DNA of 28,211 nucleotides from Candidatus Fredericiella danica (GCA_016713335.1 JADJPH010000005.1:1-28211), one strand, 5' to 3'; counted from the stretch's first letter, positions 1 through 10,731 are shown. The notes: generated from the letters alone by a model not told the origin. Numbers and translations: made by a program.

Positions 1-125
1 CTTCAAGCACGCAGCCACTGGGCGCTCCGGAGCGTACGAGTAGCGAACCCGTGATCGCCCGCATCCCCACGTTCCAGCCACCGTTGAGGTCCGAACGATA
101 CAGCACCGGGAGCAACCCGCCAGCA
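1..125. other. window edge, unassigned
   Basis: These 125 bases lie beyond the probable stop of the glycosyltransferase gene. One minus-strand frame stays open to the window edge (it reads GGLLPVLYRSDLNGGWNVG), so either the neighbouring protein continues past a false stop or a further gene lies outside. No function is assigned. Confidence 0.3.
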
Positions 126-2078
126 CTACTCAAGCGCGATCTCCCCAAGTTGCGCTGGATCATACTTCTCGCCTATAGGTAGATGCGCACCATCCGGCCG
201 GTACATCAACTTCGATTTCATCCACGTCCGGCGGCAAATCGGGTAGTAGCACCATCTCATATTCATCAAGCACCCGCCACGCCTGGATGCCACCGCGTGG
301 TGACCAGACTACCCCCGCCGGGTTATCATTGCCGGCAACCTGTGCCAGATCGCCGTACCTGCATCCCGGCGCATGAGATGTGTAAAGACCGTCCAGTCTG
401 CCAGAGGCGCCGCATCCACACGCCAATCCTGGTGCCAGATAGAGCACCCGCCGGCCTCGTGGTGGCCATCTGGATGTCGTAGCCGGCAAGACCAATCTGC
501 AAGTCGCCCAACTGCGCTGTGACTTCGTGCTGCGGCGGACGCCAGCAGCCTCACCGGGCGGACGGGTGTAGAAATTTGCGTACGGCTTCCCGTCATCCAA
601 AATCGTCTCGAGATCAATGGCGTGCGGGAGGACCTCTGGTAGGGTGAAGCGTGCGAAAATCCTCATCCTCGATCACGATGTAGGTTTCAGGAGCAGCCGT
701 CGCACCATCGTGCACCGGGAACGCCTTGCGACCATCAAAGCTGGGCGGCGCCGCATGGGTATGCCCCCGCGCCGTCCAGGCAAATGCGTCAGATCGGTCG
801 GCGTCCCGCAGGGTCACGTAAATCGCCTCGCTTGCGGCGCGCTAGCTTCGCGGCCAATCTGCCGCAGCGGCGTCAAATGCGTGAAACAGGTCGGGCAGCG
901 CTGCCCCAGCGGTAGAAATAATCATAAGCGGAATTGAGCGCACCGGCCGCGATCAGGGCACACCACCCATACACCCCAATTAGCCGCAGTTCACTTTCCC
1001 GTTCCCGCCGCAGTCCGCACAAGCAGATCCAGCAGCAGCGCCAGAGCGCAACTGGCGCAGCGGCATGGGGATGCGATGGAAGTGCGGCGCCTACTCGGTG
1101 CCCCAGCAGTAGCAGCCCAACGACCCAATCACGGGATTGCCGAGCAGGATTGGCGATGCGCAGCAGCGCAATGATTGCCGGCAAGGAAGGTGCAGTGCCA
1201 CCAGTTCAGGGCAGCTTCACGGCAGGTTAAAACGGTCACGAGGTCGCCCGTCCCCGGCACGGGGAGAAACATGCACTGGCCAGCGCATTTTGCGTGGATC
1301 TTGATGCTGCACTACCGGTCGGCAATCTGCGACGGGCGCAAGAGCGCCGGCTAGTTCTGCGCAAAAAGATGAGGAGCGGCGTGACGAAGCAGCAGCGCCA
1401 GACCAGCGGCGATCACGGACCCTGTGAGTTGGCGACGCCGGACCGCGACTGTCATCTCACCGGATGGCGGCGTTGGCGCCACCACAACACCGGCGCAACC
1501 AGGACCATCAGGGTGGGACGATCCACTGCACCCTGATAGGTGTGCAGCGCTGCTGTAACCACAGCCCGCAGCCAACGTAAGGCCCACCGGGCGCCGGTGC
1601 GCCAGCCGCGCAAACAAAGCCAGGTGGAGGCGGCCCACAACAACGGCACAATCACCGGTTCGATGCCCGCGCGGCTGAATGAACATGCCAACGCATGGTG
1701 GCCAGCAAGCTGCAACAAAGAAGGGCTGGCGCGAAGTCAGCCGCTTTGGATCGAACCGGCGAAGTTCATCGCCAGGGCGAAGACACCGGCGACACCGGGC
1801 ACGCCAGACGCGGCCGTGGTGCGCGGCGAAAGCGGCCCGCTTCACCACCAAGAAACGGAAAAGGCCAAAGGTGATGGCGTTGGCATAGGCATTGAGCGGG
1901 AACACGCCGTTGCCCGTCAGAAAAACCGGACGGTAGGCACTGTCGGTCAGGATCCGCCGCCTCAAGACCTTCAAATGATTCGTCTAAATGGAAGCCCGGT
2001 GGTAGCGCCGGCAGTTGCCCAGAAACGAAAGACGATGGCAAGTCGAAGAATGCCCACCAACACAAAGGCGCGCACCAT
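126..2078 (-). CDS. ArnT/GT39-like membrane glycosyltransferase (frameshifted)
   Basis: This is a probable integral-membrane glycosyltransferase of the ArnT/PMT (GT39) kind, which moves sugars from polyprenyl-phosphate donors on the outer face of the membrane. The start ATG at 2078 gives MVRAFVLVGILRLAIVF. After a frame change comes PPGFHLDESFEGLEA, where GT39 proteins carry an early acidic catalytic motif, and then YRPVFLTGNGVFPLNAYANA. Further on are SFSRAGIEPVIVPLLWAAS and several hydrophobic segments (about 1350-1720 and 950-1180). The last third (about 126-820) is soluble and contains DWTVFTHLMRRDAG and LPDLPPDV, like the C-terminal beta domain seen in many Chloroflexota GT39 proteins. 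It ends in PAQLGEIALE at the TAG at 126. The frame changes at least six times, so the gene is either decayed or, more likely, misread. The family call rests on remembered similarity. Confidence 0.6.
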
Positions 2079-2108
2079 AGGCGGTGAGTGTAGCACAGTG
2101 CGCGCAAT

Positions 2109-2668
2109 CTACGATTTGAAGGTCAGGTCAGGTTCAAAGACTGATGGCTCTTCGAGCCATCCGTCTTTGAACCTGACAGCGCCGCTCCGACGCACTCTTC
2201 CCCTATGCTGCAGCCACCGCGGACGGAGTCGAGGAATGTCAGGCCCCATATGGGCGCGCGCCCGGACAGGCGTGGAAGCAATTTCGCTGGGCGCCGGCAG
2301 ATGTGGCGCAACCGTCACATGCCCATCCGACACCTGGCTGCTGTGCCGCATACTCACGGGCAATGCCACGACCAGCGTCAAATCAATCACACTGTTTCGA
2401 CTACCAAAGCTATTGTTCGCATTGCCGTCCGCATGGAAGTCCGTCTGCCAGCGACCGTCGATGATGTACCGGAACTCATAGTACTTGCCCATCGGCATAT
2501 CGATCGAAGCACGCCACACCCGTCGCGGTCCTGACGCATTGGCGTCTCACTCTCGTTCCACGCGTTGAAACTACCTGAGACAAAAATATGGTCTGCCCAC
2601 ACACATGACGGGAGTTCAAAGACCACGCGGATGCAACCTGGCTGATTGGAGGGAACTTTGTAAATCAT
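2109..2668 (-). CDS. small CBM48/AMPK-type glycogen-binding protein (frameshifted)
   Basis: The start ATG at 2668 (MIYKVPSNQP) follows a good ribosome binding site, GGAGAAA. The first 100 residues match an isoamylase N-terminal / CBM48 early-set domain: VSGSFNAWN around residue 33, then after one missing base near 2525 WRASIDMPMGKYYEFRYIIDG and NANNSFGSRNSVIDL. This is the typical VxGxFNxW...YxYRxxxDGxW pattern of glycogen/starch-binding domains. No catalytic domain follows. The remaining C-terminal part is low-complexity and runs into a long palindrome at 2127-2177, so the true end is uncertain; the protein may end just after the CBM. It probably binds alpha-glucan as a free-standing module. 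The downstream glycosyltransferase on the same strand begins 30 bases later. Confidence 0.7.
2127..2177. repeat. 51-base near-perfect inverted repeat
   Basis: Two 24-base arms pair at 23 positions and are separated by the 3-base loop TTC. The arms begin GTCAGGTTCAAAGAC and end with the matching GTCTTTGAACCTGAC; the only mismatch is in the middle of the stem. It sits at the 3' end of the CBM48-like gene and just upstream of the glycosyltransferase start. No T-tract follows on either strand, so it is not a standard intrinsic terminator. It could be an RNA processing or stability hairpin, or a small palindromic repeat element. Confidence 0.85.
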
Positions 2669-2737
2669 GGTCTTTCTCCTGTAGGAATCGTCTGCCGTTG
2701 ACGAACAGCCAACCACGGGGTGAATCAGGTTGGACAA

Positions 2738-3163
2738 AAGCTTGCGAAAGCCTATTCAAAATCCGCTTAAACTACAGTTTCGTAAGCCTTCTGATGATAC
2801 CAGAATAAAACTTCAACACAATGGACAATCGGCAGGCGTTACTTCTCGGGCATCAGCCAAAAAATTAGATTCAAGCCGAGGCGAATCAAGCCAAACCAGG
2901 AAGCCAACTAGACAATTTGCACAACTAAGCCCATTCTTACGATCGGAAACTGTTTCGCCTTACCTTTCCATCATAACACACTTCGCAACAAATGAAAATG
3001 AGAACAACGTTAATATTAGACAAATGTAGGGGTCTGGCTCCAACAAATGAACCAGACCCCTGAAGAATACCTTACTTTCATGAAATAAACACTACGATTG
3101 CCCTACAATCCGCAAACACCCCGCAGTGCAATTACAAGACCTTAAGCCACTCTTGGCCTACGC
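2738..3163. other. AT-rich intergenic region
   Basis: About 425 bases between leuS and the CBM48-like gene. The stretch from about 2740 to 3120 is clearly richer in A and T than the rest of the window. No convincing coding frame was seen. It contains the hairpin at 3028-3061 and presumably the promoter of the CBM48-like gene. Confidence 0.6.
3028..3061 (-). terminator. hairpin downstream of leuS
   Basis: The arms AGGGGTCTGG and CCAGACCCCT (10 bp) can be extended with one mismatch around a loop of about 8-14 bases. It lies about 100 bases beyond the leuS stop on the minus strand. No long T-run follows, so termination is plausible but not certain. Confidence 0.5.
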
Positions 3164-5653
3164 TCAGCCTACGACAATATTAACCAGTTTATCAGGCACC
3201 ACAATCACCCGCTGCACCTGCTTGCCAGCCATCCAGCGGGCACATTTTCCAGCGCCAGCGCCTGTTGCTCCAGCGCGGCGCCATCCATACCCGGCGCCAC
3301 CGTCAACTTGCTCGCGTACCTTGCCGTTGACCTGGACGACAACGATAACTTCATCCTCCTGCGCCTTCTCCAGATCAGCCTCGGGCCAGCGCTGCAGATG
3401 CACACTGGACGTGTTGCCTTCGACGTGCCACAACTCCTCGCTGATATGCGGGAAGATCGGCGCCATCATCAGCAGCAAACTGCGGATTGCCTGGTTCCAG
3501 ACGGGCGTGTTCACCAGACTGGTTTCTTTCGCGCGCACCAGGCTGTTGTTCCAGTTCCATCAACGCCGCAATCGCCGTGTTGAAGCGGAAGTTGCTCAGC
3601 GCATCTGTCACTTTGATGATCGTCTGGTTCAACTTCCGTTCCAGCGCGCGCACCTCGTTGGGATCCGGCGCGATGTTCGGATCCAACGTCGGGTTGGTCA
3701 TTTGCGGATCGTCGGTGACCACGCCCCACACCCGATGCAGGAAGCGGTGGACGCCCTCGATTGCGTTCATGTCCCAGGGCCGCCCATATCCACGGACCAA
3801 TGAACATCAGATAACCACGCACCGTGTCCGCCCCATAACGGTCGACGAACTCGTCCGGGTTGATCACGTTGCCACGGCTCTTCGACATCTTCTCGCCGTC
3901 TGGCCCCAAGACCATCCCCTGGTTAAACAAACGTTGCATCGGCTCGTCAAAGTTGACAACGCCCAGATCGCGCAGCGCCTTGGAAAAGCGTGTACAGCAG
4001 ATGCATCGTGGCGTGCTCAATGCCCCCGTGTACTGATCCACCGGCAGCCAGTAGGCGCCCTTTACCTTGTCCCACGGCATATCATCCGCCTTCAATGGCT
4101 CGCCCTGCTTCCAGTTGGGCGACACGCCAAACGTACTGATACCAACTCGAGCACATAAAGGTGTCCATTGTATCGGTCTCGCGTTCCGCATCGCCGCCGC
4201 ACGTGGGGCACTTCACGTATCTAAACCCTTCATGATACTTCAGTGGGCTCTCACCGGTCGGCCTAAACTCGGCATCATCGGGCAGCAGCACCCGGCAGTT
4301 CTTCATAGGCACTGGGACCACGCCACACGTTGGACAGTAGATAATCGGAATCGGCGCCCCCCACATCCGCTGCCGGCTGATCAACCAGTCGCGCAGCCGG
4401 TAGTTCACCGCGCCGACGCCCAGATTCTTCTCCTCCAGCCACTGAATGACCTTGGTCACGGCCCTTCGACCGGTGTCCCGTCAAACGGACCGGAGTTGAT
4501 CATCGCGCCGTCTTCTTTGCCTGCATAGGCCCCAGCCAATGGACCCGTGGCGCCATCCGGTCCGGTAATCACGCGCCGGATCGGCGGTTGATACTTCGTC
4601 GCAAAGGCAAAATCACGCTCATCATGTGCAGGCACCGCCATGATCGCACCCGTGCCATACCCCATCATGACGTAGTCGGCGATCCAGATGGGGATCATTT
4701 CGCCGTTGACAGGATTGCGCGCAAAGCCACCGGTGAAGACACCCGTCTTTTTCCTTGTCCGCCGCACCGCGCTCGATCTCGTCCATGCGCGCCGCTGGGC
4801 TTTGTACGCAGCGACGGCGCTGCGATACTCGACCGTGGTGACCGAGTCGACCAGTGCATGCTCGGCGCCAGCACCATGAACGTGGCGCCCCACAGCGTGT
4901 CCGGGCGCGTCGTACAAGATCTCAGCGGATCACCCTGTTCCGTATGGAACGTCACTTCAGCGCCGATGGTCCGGCCAATCCAATTGGTCTGCATTACCTT
5001 GACGCGCTCTGGCCAGTCGATCTGCGCCATGTCGTCCAGCAGTTCGTCAGCATAATTGGTAATCCGGAACTTCCACTGTTCCAGATTCTTTTTGATCACC
5101 GGTGTGCCACACCGCTTCACAATGGCGATCATCACCCCAGACCTGCTCGCGCGCCAGCGTCGCATTCCGGGTCGGACACCAATCCACCGGTGCATACTCG
5201 CGATAGGCAATGCCCGCATCACAGAACTTCCGGAAGAACCATTGGCTCCATTTGTAATACTCCGGATCCGCACTGACTGCCTCACTATCCCAAGCCCACA
5301 TCGCGCCCATGCGGCGCAATCAGCAGTGCGCATGCGCGCGATGTTGCCCACGTCCATTGGGCTGGGTGTGCGCCACGCTTGATCGCGGCGTTCTCCGCCG
5401 GCAGACCAAGGCATCGAAACCAATCGGGAAGAAGACGTTGTAACCCATGCATCCGCTTGAAACGGGCTGCAGCATCGCTCGGCGTGTAGGCATACCAGTG
5501 CCCGGTGTGCAGGTCGCCAGATGGGTAAGGTAGCATGGTCAATGCATACCACTTCGGCTTGCCTTCATCCATCTGCGTCTTGTCAATTCCCTGCTCTTCC
5601 CACACAGTCTGCCACTTCGTTTCAATCGCAGCCGGGTTGTATCGTTCTGACAT
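3164..5653 (-). CDS. leuS: leucine-tRNA ligase (frameshifted)
   Basis: Cytoplasmic class I aminoacyl-tRNA synthetase that charges tRNA-Leu and proofreads. The start ATG at 5653 (MSERYNPAAIETKWQ) has a GGAGC ribosome binding site, preferred over an in-frame ATG further upstream. Landmarks in order: PYPSGDLHTGH, the HIGH-type ATP motif (about 5490-5540); the CP1 editing domain with TTRPDTLWGATFMVLAP (near 4880) and GTGAIMAVPAHDERDF (near 4640); the SRQRMWGAPIPI segment (near 4360); the KMSKS loop GEKMSKSRGNV (near 3885); and the C-terminal VVVQVNGKVREQV (near 3330). The total of about 830 codons is normal for bacterial LeuRS. The frame changes at least seven times with no lost domain. For an enzyme that is normally single-copy and essential, this points to sequencing indels rather than decay. 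Confidence 0.95.
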
Positions 5654-6111
5654 GATGAGCTCCGCTTGTGTTGCGTGTTTCGTTGTACGCTCTCTACCAT
5701 TGCCGCACATGGTACGCAACACGAGATACGTGCTACGCAGGATGTGATACGCAATACGGGATACGCTTAATTGGTGCCCGCACGAGTTCGTCTACGGGCT
5801 ATCTAAGCAAAAGCGAGTAAGCCACCGACATTTCGCCCGGTAGCGGATGAGGTCGATATGCGGAAATCGTTCGAGGCAGTCATCGAGCTACTCATAATGA
5901 CCACAGTGTAACACGGCTGTCAAGTGGCGCCCCAAATTCCGAAAACCGCAAACGTCATCGCTCAGTACAATAACGCGGCTCGATCAACCGGCGTGCGCGA
6001 AACATCAAATTTTGTGTGCTATGAGACACAGCGCCTCACCGCGCTTTCCAGCACAATGCGACCACCCCGCTCGTCGCTCTAACGGCTTTACTTTCACAGA
6101 GGAGAAGACTA
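5654..6111. other. leuS / FG-GAP divergent intergenic region
   Basis: About 460 bases separate two divergent genes, so it should hold both promoters. It contains a heptamer repeat array at 5712-5767. No T-box signature was found on the leuS side. A GAGGAG ribosome binding site precedes the plus-strand gene at about 6100. No coding frame is convincing. Confidence 0.5.
5712..5767. repeat. heptamer tandem array, ATACGNN type
   Basis: Eight consecutive 7-base units: GTACGCA, ACACGAG, ATACGTG, CTACGCA, GGATGTG, ATACGCA, ATACGGG, ATACGCT. The units vary but the period is constant. It lies about 60 bases upstream of the leuS start. A similar array with the same core is at 13062-13103. Confidence 0.8.
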
Positions 6112-8022
6112 ATGCAACCGCGTACTGTAGTTCGTCTGTTCATTCGTTTCATGCTTGTGACCGGATTGTTCCTGTTGTCTGCACAAAGCCTCTTTGCGCA
6201 GAGCGACATCCCAATCATTCCAGCCGCGCAAGATGAGGCGGGATCGATGCCGGATGAAATCGGTGAGGCGAGTATGGTCGACGCAACGGATGCCGCAGCC
6301 GTTGCCGAGACTGAAGTGAACCCCGAAGGCGAGGATCTGACCGGTGCCGACACAACGGATGACCCGAGCCAGTTTGAGGGTCACGAACCCCCCGAGTTCG
6401 CCGCCGGTAGCGTCACCACGCAAGTCGAGATCACGGAAGACGGCGAAACCCCGGTCGCTATCGCCGCGGCGAGCCTGCTCTTCATGCCCGCCGTGACCGG
6501 GAATGACGCCGCCATTGCCCAGGTGGAGTCGATGGAAGCCGCGAGCGCGGACGGGACGTCGTCGGTCACCGGTAGCCCCACCCTCCTGGGCGACTTCAAC
6601 GGCGATGGGCGGGACGATCTGGTCGTCGGCGTGCCCTACGAAGACACCGGTCTGGCCAACGTCGGCTTTGTTCACGTCATCTTTGGCGGCGGTGCCGGTC
6701 TGGCAGCAGCAGGCAACCAGTTCTGGTCCCAAGATTCCGCAGGCATCGCCGACGTCAGCGAAGCCAACGATTACTTTGGGTGGTCACTCGCCGTAGGCGC
6801 GTCAACGGTGACAATCGCGACGATCTCGCCATCGGCGTCCCCTACGAAGACATCCCTGGCGTCGTGAACGCTGGCGCCGTCAACGTGATCTATGGCCCCC
6901 TTGGCTTCGCCGGCAACCAGATCTGGACCCAGAACACGTTCGGCGTCCTCGATGTCGCTGAAGCCAACGATCTCTTCGGTATGGCGCTTACCGTGGGCGA
7001 CTTCAACGGCGACAACCGTGATGACCTCGCCATCGGCGTCCCCAATGAAGACTGGGGCGCCGTTGCCGACGCCGGTGCGGTCAATGTGCTCTACGGCGCC
7101 GCTGGCGGTTTGTCTGCGGTCAACAATCAGTTCTGGAGCCAGACGACCGCAGGCGTCCTCGACGTGGTCGAAGCAGGCGATGCATTCGGCCGCTCACTGG
7201 CCGCCGGCGACTTCAACAGTGACGGACGCGATGACCTGGCTGTGGGCGTCCCCTGAAGACATCGGCGCCATCGCCAACGCCGGCGCTGTCAACGTCCTCT
7301 ATGGTTCGGTGGCTCGGCTCACCGCTGCCGGCAACCAGTTCTGGAATGAGAACACCGCCGGCATTGCGGGCATCTCCGAGGCCAATGACAACTACGGCTG
7401 GTCGCTCGTGGCCCTCGACTTCAATGCCAACAATCGCGATGACCTGGCCATCGGGATTCCCTATGAGGACTTCGGGGCGCTCACCAACAATGGCGCGGTC
7501 AACGTCATCTTCGGCGCTGCGGGTGGTCTGAATGCCGCCGGCAACAGCGTGACCTGGCAGAACGCCGCAGGCGTCCTCGATGTCGCCGAAAGCAACGACA
7601 TCTTCGGCTACGCGCTCACGGCCGGTGACTTCAACGGCGACAACCGCGATGACCTCGGGGTCGGCGTGCCGTACGAAGACGTCGGTGCAATCGTCAACGC
7701 GGGCGCCGTCAACGTTCTGTACAACCTCTTCGCAGGTGGCAACCAATTCTTTACACAGAACACAGCCGGCGTGCTGGATGTTTCAGAAGCCAATGACCTC
7801 TTTGGATATTCGCTGGCGGTCGGCGACTTCAACAACAACGGTCGCGACGACCTGGTCGTCGGGGTTCCCTTTGAGAATCTGGGCGCCTCCATCGACGCCG
7901 GCGGTGTCAATGTACTCTACGGCTCGTTGGGCGCCGGTGGCCAGCAGTTCTGGTGGCAGGACTCGGCGGGTATCCTGGGTGTTGCCGAACCCGGCGACGC
8001 CTTCGGTCTCTCAAACCAATAG
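6112..8022 (+). CDS. secreted FG-GAP repeat (seven-bladed propeller) protein, frameshifted
   Basis: The ATG at 6112 follows a good AGAGGAG site. The N-terminus is a signal peptide: basic MQPRTVVRLFIR, then a hydrophobic stretch and an FAQS-type cleavage region near residue 27. An acidic linker follows. Seven repeats of about 68 residues then each carry a calcium-loop motif such as GDFNGDNRDDLAIGVP followed by YED, at about 6590, 6805, 6995, 7205, 7425, 7625 and 7835. Seven FG-GAP repeats match a complete integrin-alpha-like beta propeller. The frame shifts near 6795 and again at 7254, where a stop interrupts VPYED, apparently through two missing bases. It is exported and probably acts in adhesion or surface binding; the ligand is unknown. 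Confidence 0.85.
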
Positions 8023-8046
8023 CACACCTGCAACCTTCCACAACAT

Positions 8047-8081
8047 CACGGGGCCGGACGACATCGTCCGGCCCCGTGTCT
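8047..8081 (+). terminator. intrinsic terminator of the FG-GAP gene
   Basis: A perfect 14-bp GC-rich stem (CACGGGGCCGGACG / CGTCCGGCCCCGTG) with a 4-base loop ACAT is followed by TCTTTCC. It is 25 bases past the stop of the FG-GAP gene. Confidence 0.8.
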
Positions 8082-8262
8082 TTCCATCCGCAGCCACCCA
8101 CGAATCCACTTTCGCGCAAATCTTTTCTACTCCTTTGCGTCTTGGCGGCTTTGCGGGGCCTTTGGTGCACTTGGGACATGTCGTGGCGCATCCCTACGCG
8201 GCGTCCATTATTGGCGACCACCAATTTCCCGGTTCCTCACTCTGCATTACGATCTCATCACG

Positions 8263-9537
8263 ATGGATACCACTGCCCTCACGCACGCGATCAAACAGGA
8301 AGCCCACCGACTCGGCTTTGACTTCTGCGGCGTTGCGCCGGCGCAGCGTGCACCCCATGCGGATTTCTGCGCACAATGGCTCGCGGCCGGTCGCAGCGGT
8401 GATATGACCTATCTACAACGGCATGTCGAGAAACGGCTCAACCCGGCGCTGCTGGCCGAACCGGCCGATCCCGCTTTCAAGTCGATGATCGTCCTCGCCA
8501 TTGATTACCATCGTTTTGAACTACCTCAGGAGATCCGCATGGACCCAAGCCGGGGCCTCATCGCCGCATATGCCTGGGGCGATGACTACCATGCCTGGAT
8601 CCGGCCCTTACTATACGAACTCGACGCCGCTCTACGCACCCACAGTGGGCGTACGAGCAGGGGAAAAGCGCTGGTCGACACCGGCCCGGTGCTGGAACGG
8701 GACTGGGCGCAGCGCACCGGCATCGGCTTCACCGGCAAGAACTGCTGCACGATCCGCCCAGGTCACGGCAGTTGGCTCCTGCTCGCCACGCTCACCGTGC
8801 CGGAGACACTCACCTACGATCCGCCGCCCGCGCCAAATCCGCGTCAGGAACCGGAACCGGCCGCGATCTTGGCCGGCATCGAGCGCACCGATCCCGGCAT
8901 CCGCTGGCACAGCCAGGAGGGTGCGTGGGAAACAGGTGGCTGCGGCCGGTGCACGCGTTGCCTGGACGCCTGCCCGACCCAGGCATTCGCCGGCCCTTAT
9001 CACCTCGACCCAAACCGTTGCATCGCCTATTGGACTATTGAGACGCAACAGTCGATCCCACTGGCGTTGCGGCGCCACTTTGGCAATCGCATCTTTGGGT
9101 GCGATATCTGCCAGGAGGTATGCCCCTATAACCGGCGCCTGGCCCCGCGCACACCGGCATTGGCCGGGCTGCAAACGAACGCGGCGCGGCTGACGCCGTA
9201 TCTGTTGGATGGCTTTGCAGTTGACACGCCCTACTGGCTTGATGCCAGTGCGTTCGCCGCGCATTTTCGCGGCTCGCCGATCAAGCGGGCAAAACGCGCG
9301 GGCATGCTCCGCAACGTATGCGTCGCTCTCGGCAACTGGGCTTCACCGCTTGCCGTGCCTGCGTTGGCGCGTGCACTCAGCGATCCAGAATCAATTCCAC
9401 GTGGTCACGCCGCCTGGGCATTGGGCCAGATCGTCGCCCGCCATCGGCACCAACCCGCCCTCACCCTCCTCCAATCCGCCCTCACCTCCGAACCCGATCC
9501 CGCCGTCCTCAACGAAATCCGCCTCGCCCTCCGTTGA
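8263..9537 (+). CDS. queG: epoxyqueuosine reductase
   Basis: Catalyses the last step of queuosine synthesis, cobalamin-dependent reduction of epoxyqueuosine to queuosine in tRNA wobble positions. The 424-residue frame is intact. It shows the N-terminal LGFDFCGVAPAQ, VDTGPVLERDWA near residue 140 with the conserved Asp proposed as proton donor, GFTGKNCCTI, and two [4Fe-4S] sites: CGRCTRCLDACPTQAF (about 227-242) and CDICQEVCPYNRR (about 280-293). The C-terminus (about 340-424) is a short HEAT-like helical region with RGHAAWALGQI, typical of longer QueG proteins. No strong ribosome binding site is visible. No other queuosine gene is in the window. Confidence 0.95.
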   Translation: MDTTALTHAIKQEAHRLGFDFCGVAPAQRAPHADFCAQWLAAGRSGDMTYLQRHVEKRLNPALLAEPADPAFKSMIVLAIDYHRFELPQEIRMDPSRGLIAAYAWGDDYHAWIRPLLYELDAALRTHSGRTSRGKALVDTGPVLERDWAQRTGIGFTGKNCCTIRPGHGSWLLLATLTVPETLTYDPPPAPNPRQEPEPAAILAGIERTDPGIRWHSQEGAWETGGCGRCTRCLDACPTQAFAGPYHLDPNRCIAYWTIETQQSIPLALRRHFGNRIFGCDICQEVCPYNRRLAPRTPALAGLQTNAARLTPYLLDGFAVDTPYWLDASAFAAHFRGSPIKRAKRAGMLRNVCVALGNWASPLAVPALARALSDPESIPRGHAAWALGQIVARHRHQPALTLLQSALTSEPDPAVLNEIRLALR

Positions 9538-9600
9538 CCATTGACCTTTCTCCCCGTCCCCCGTCATTGACTATTGACCATTGACTATTGTCAATTGACA
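9533..9600. repeat. heptamer tandem array, ATTGACN type
   Basis: Two units, GTTGACC and ATTGACC, overlap the queG stop (9533-9546). After a 19-base gap come ATTGACT, ATTGACC, ATTGACT, ATTGTCA and ATTGACA (9566-9600). All have period 7. They lie between queG and the DUF4013-like gene. Confidence 0.85.
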
Positions 9601-9776
9601 ATTCCTCCCCCTTTCCCCGAAACTTTCCGCCCCGCGCAACGTATAATTCATCATGGACCCCGTGGGAACTGGGGAACAGCGCACATGGACAGAATCAAAA
9701 CGAGACTTTCCGGGTGTCTCCACCCACGCGTCAGCAATTCTTCGTCGTGTCTACAACCATGCAGGAGAGCATTCCT

Positions 9777-10577
9777 ATGGATTTTGTAAAAGCCTTAACC
9801 TTTATTCCTGAAGACCCGCGCTGGAAGGAAAAGATCCTGTTGGGCACCGTCGTCGTGCTCGTCAGTGGCGCATTGATGCCGATCCTGATCGGCGTCGTCG
9901 GCTTCTTGATCTTGATGGGGTATTGCGTGCGGCTGTTGCGCAACATCGGCAATGGCGATCGCCTGCCCCTGCCCGAATGGGACGACTGGGGCGGTGATCT
10001 GACACGCGGCTTCAAGCTTGCGGTGGTCAGCTTTGTCTGGGCGCTGCCGATTATCTTGCTTAGCCTGCCGGTGGCCATCAGTGGCGTCTTCATGGGGATT
10101 GGCAGCGAAAATGAAGCCGGGTTCTTCACTGCGATCGGTGGCATCGGCATGAGCTTTGGCTACCGCCTGCTGCTGCTGTACGGCATCTTCTACGCGCTGG
10201 TGACGCCGGGCTTCACCCTGTGGTATGCGCGCACAGACGAGATCAGCGGTGGGCTGCGCTTCACTGAGATCTGGCACTGGACCCGTGAACACCTGAGCAG
10301 TGTGATTCTCTACGTCATTGCGGTGATCGTGGCTTCATTCCTGATCAGCACGGTGGCAAGCATTGCCGGCGTCGTGCTCTGCGTGATTGGCCTGATCGTG
10401 ACGGTTCCCTTGGGTTCGTTGCTGGTTTATCTATACCAGTACCACCTGCTGGGACAGCTTGAATACAAGGATCGCACCGGCCAACCCTATGTACCACCGG
10501 TTGCGCCAGCTCCAGCACCCGTAATGCCGGCGCCGGTTCCGCCGGCGGCGCCCGGACCTGAGCAATCCGGACAGTAA
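9777..10577 (+). CDS. DUF4013-like multi-pass membrane protein
   Basis: The ATG at 9777 (MDFVKALTFIPEDPRWKEK) is preferred because AGGAG lies 9 bases upstream; the open frame continues upstream to 9588 through non-coding-looking sequence. The protein has about 266 residues. Hydrophobic helices are at roughly 20-45, 75-100, 105-145 and 170-215. The motif LPEWDDWGGDLTRG after the first helix pair is typical of DUF4013 proteins. The C-terminus is a Pro/Ala-rich tail (PVAPAPAPVMPAPVPPA). Function is unknown; it is an inner-membrane protein and a perfect hairpin follows it. Confidence 0.75.
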   Translation: MDFVKALTFIPEDPRWKEKILLGTVVVLVSGALMPILIGVVGFLILMGYCVRLLRNIGNGDRLPLPEWDDWGGDLTRGFKLAVVSFVWALPIILLSLPVAISGVFMGIGSENEAGFFTAIGGIGMSFGYRLLLLYGIFYALVTPGFTLWYARTDEISGGLRFTEIWHWTREHLSSVILYVIAVIVASFLISTVASIAGVVLCVIGLIVTVPLGSLLVYLYQYHLLGQLEYKDRTGQPYVPPVAPAPAPVMPAPVPPAAPGPEQSGQ

Positions 10578-10598
10578 ATACAGGCTATAAATTAGAAC

Positions 10599-10630
10599 AC
10601 GGGCCACTGCGAAGCTTCGCAGTGGCCCGT
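10599..10630 (+). terminator. perfect 32-base palindrome, terminator-like
   Basis: The self-complementary sequence ACGGGCCACTGCGAAG plus its complement folds into a GC-rich hairpin centred on AAGCTT, 22 bases after the DUF4013-like stop. It can serve both strands, and no long T-run follows. Confidence 0.65.
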
Positions 10631-10695
10631 GCGCGTCTTGATTACTGCGTAGTATTCAGTAGCCGCATGGTTCCGGTGCGGCGACCCTTCCCAGC

Positions 10696-10731
10696 CTGGC
10701 GGCGCGCCGCCAGACGAGTGCCTCACACTCG
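10696..10731 (-). terminator. double hairpin at the end of the Rpn-family gene
   Basis: Two adjacent stems: the palindrome CTGGCGGCGCGCCGCCAG (10696-10713), and CGAGTG / CACTCG with a 5-base loop (10715-10731). Both are immediately downstream of the minus-strand stop at 10732. No T-run is present. Confidence 0.5.

Noticed and set aside
1540..2481. 313-codon plus-strand frame at the left end
   Set aside because: It lies opposite the glycosyltransferase and CBM48 genes, whose minus-strand translations show clear motifs; its own translation shows none.
5712..5767. Possible CRISPR or iteron array
   Set aside because: The units are 7 bases long, directly adjacent and degenerate, with no spacers; they fit a simple tandem heptamer repeat.
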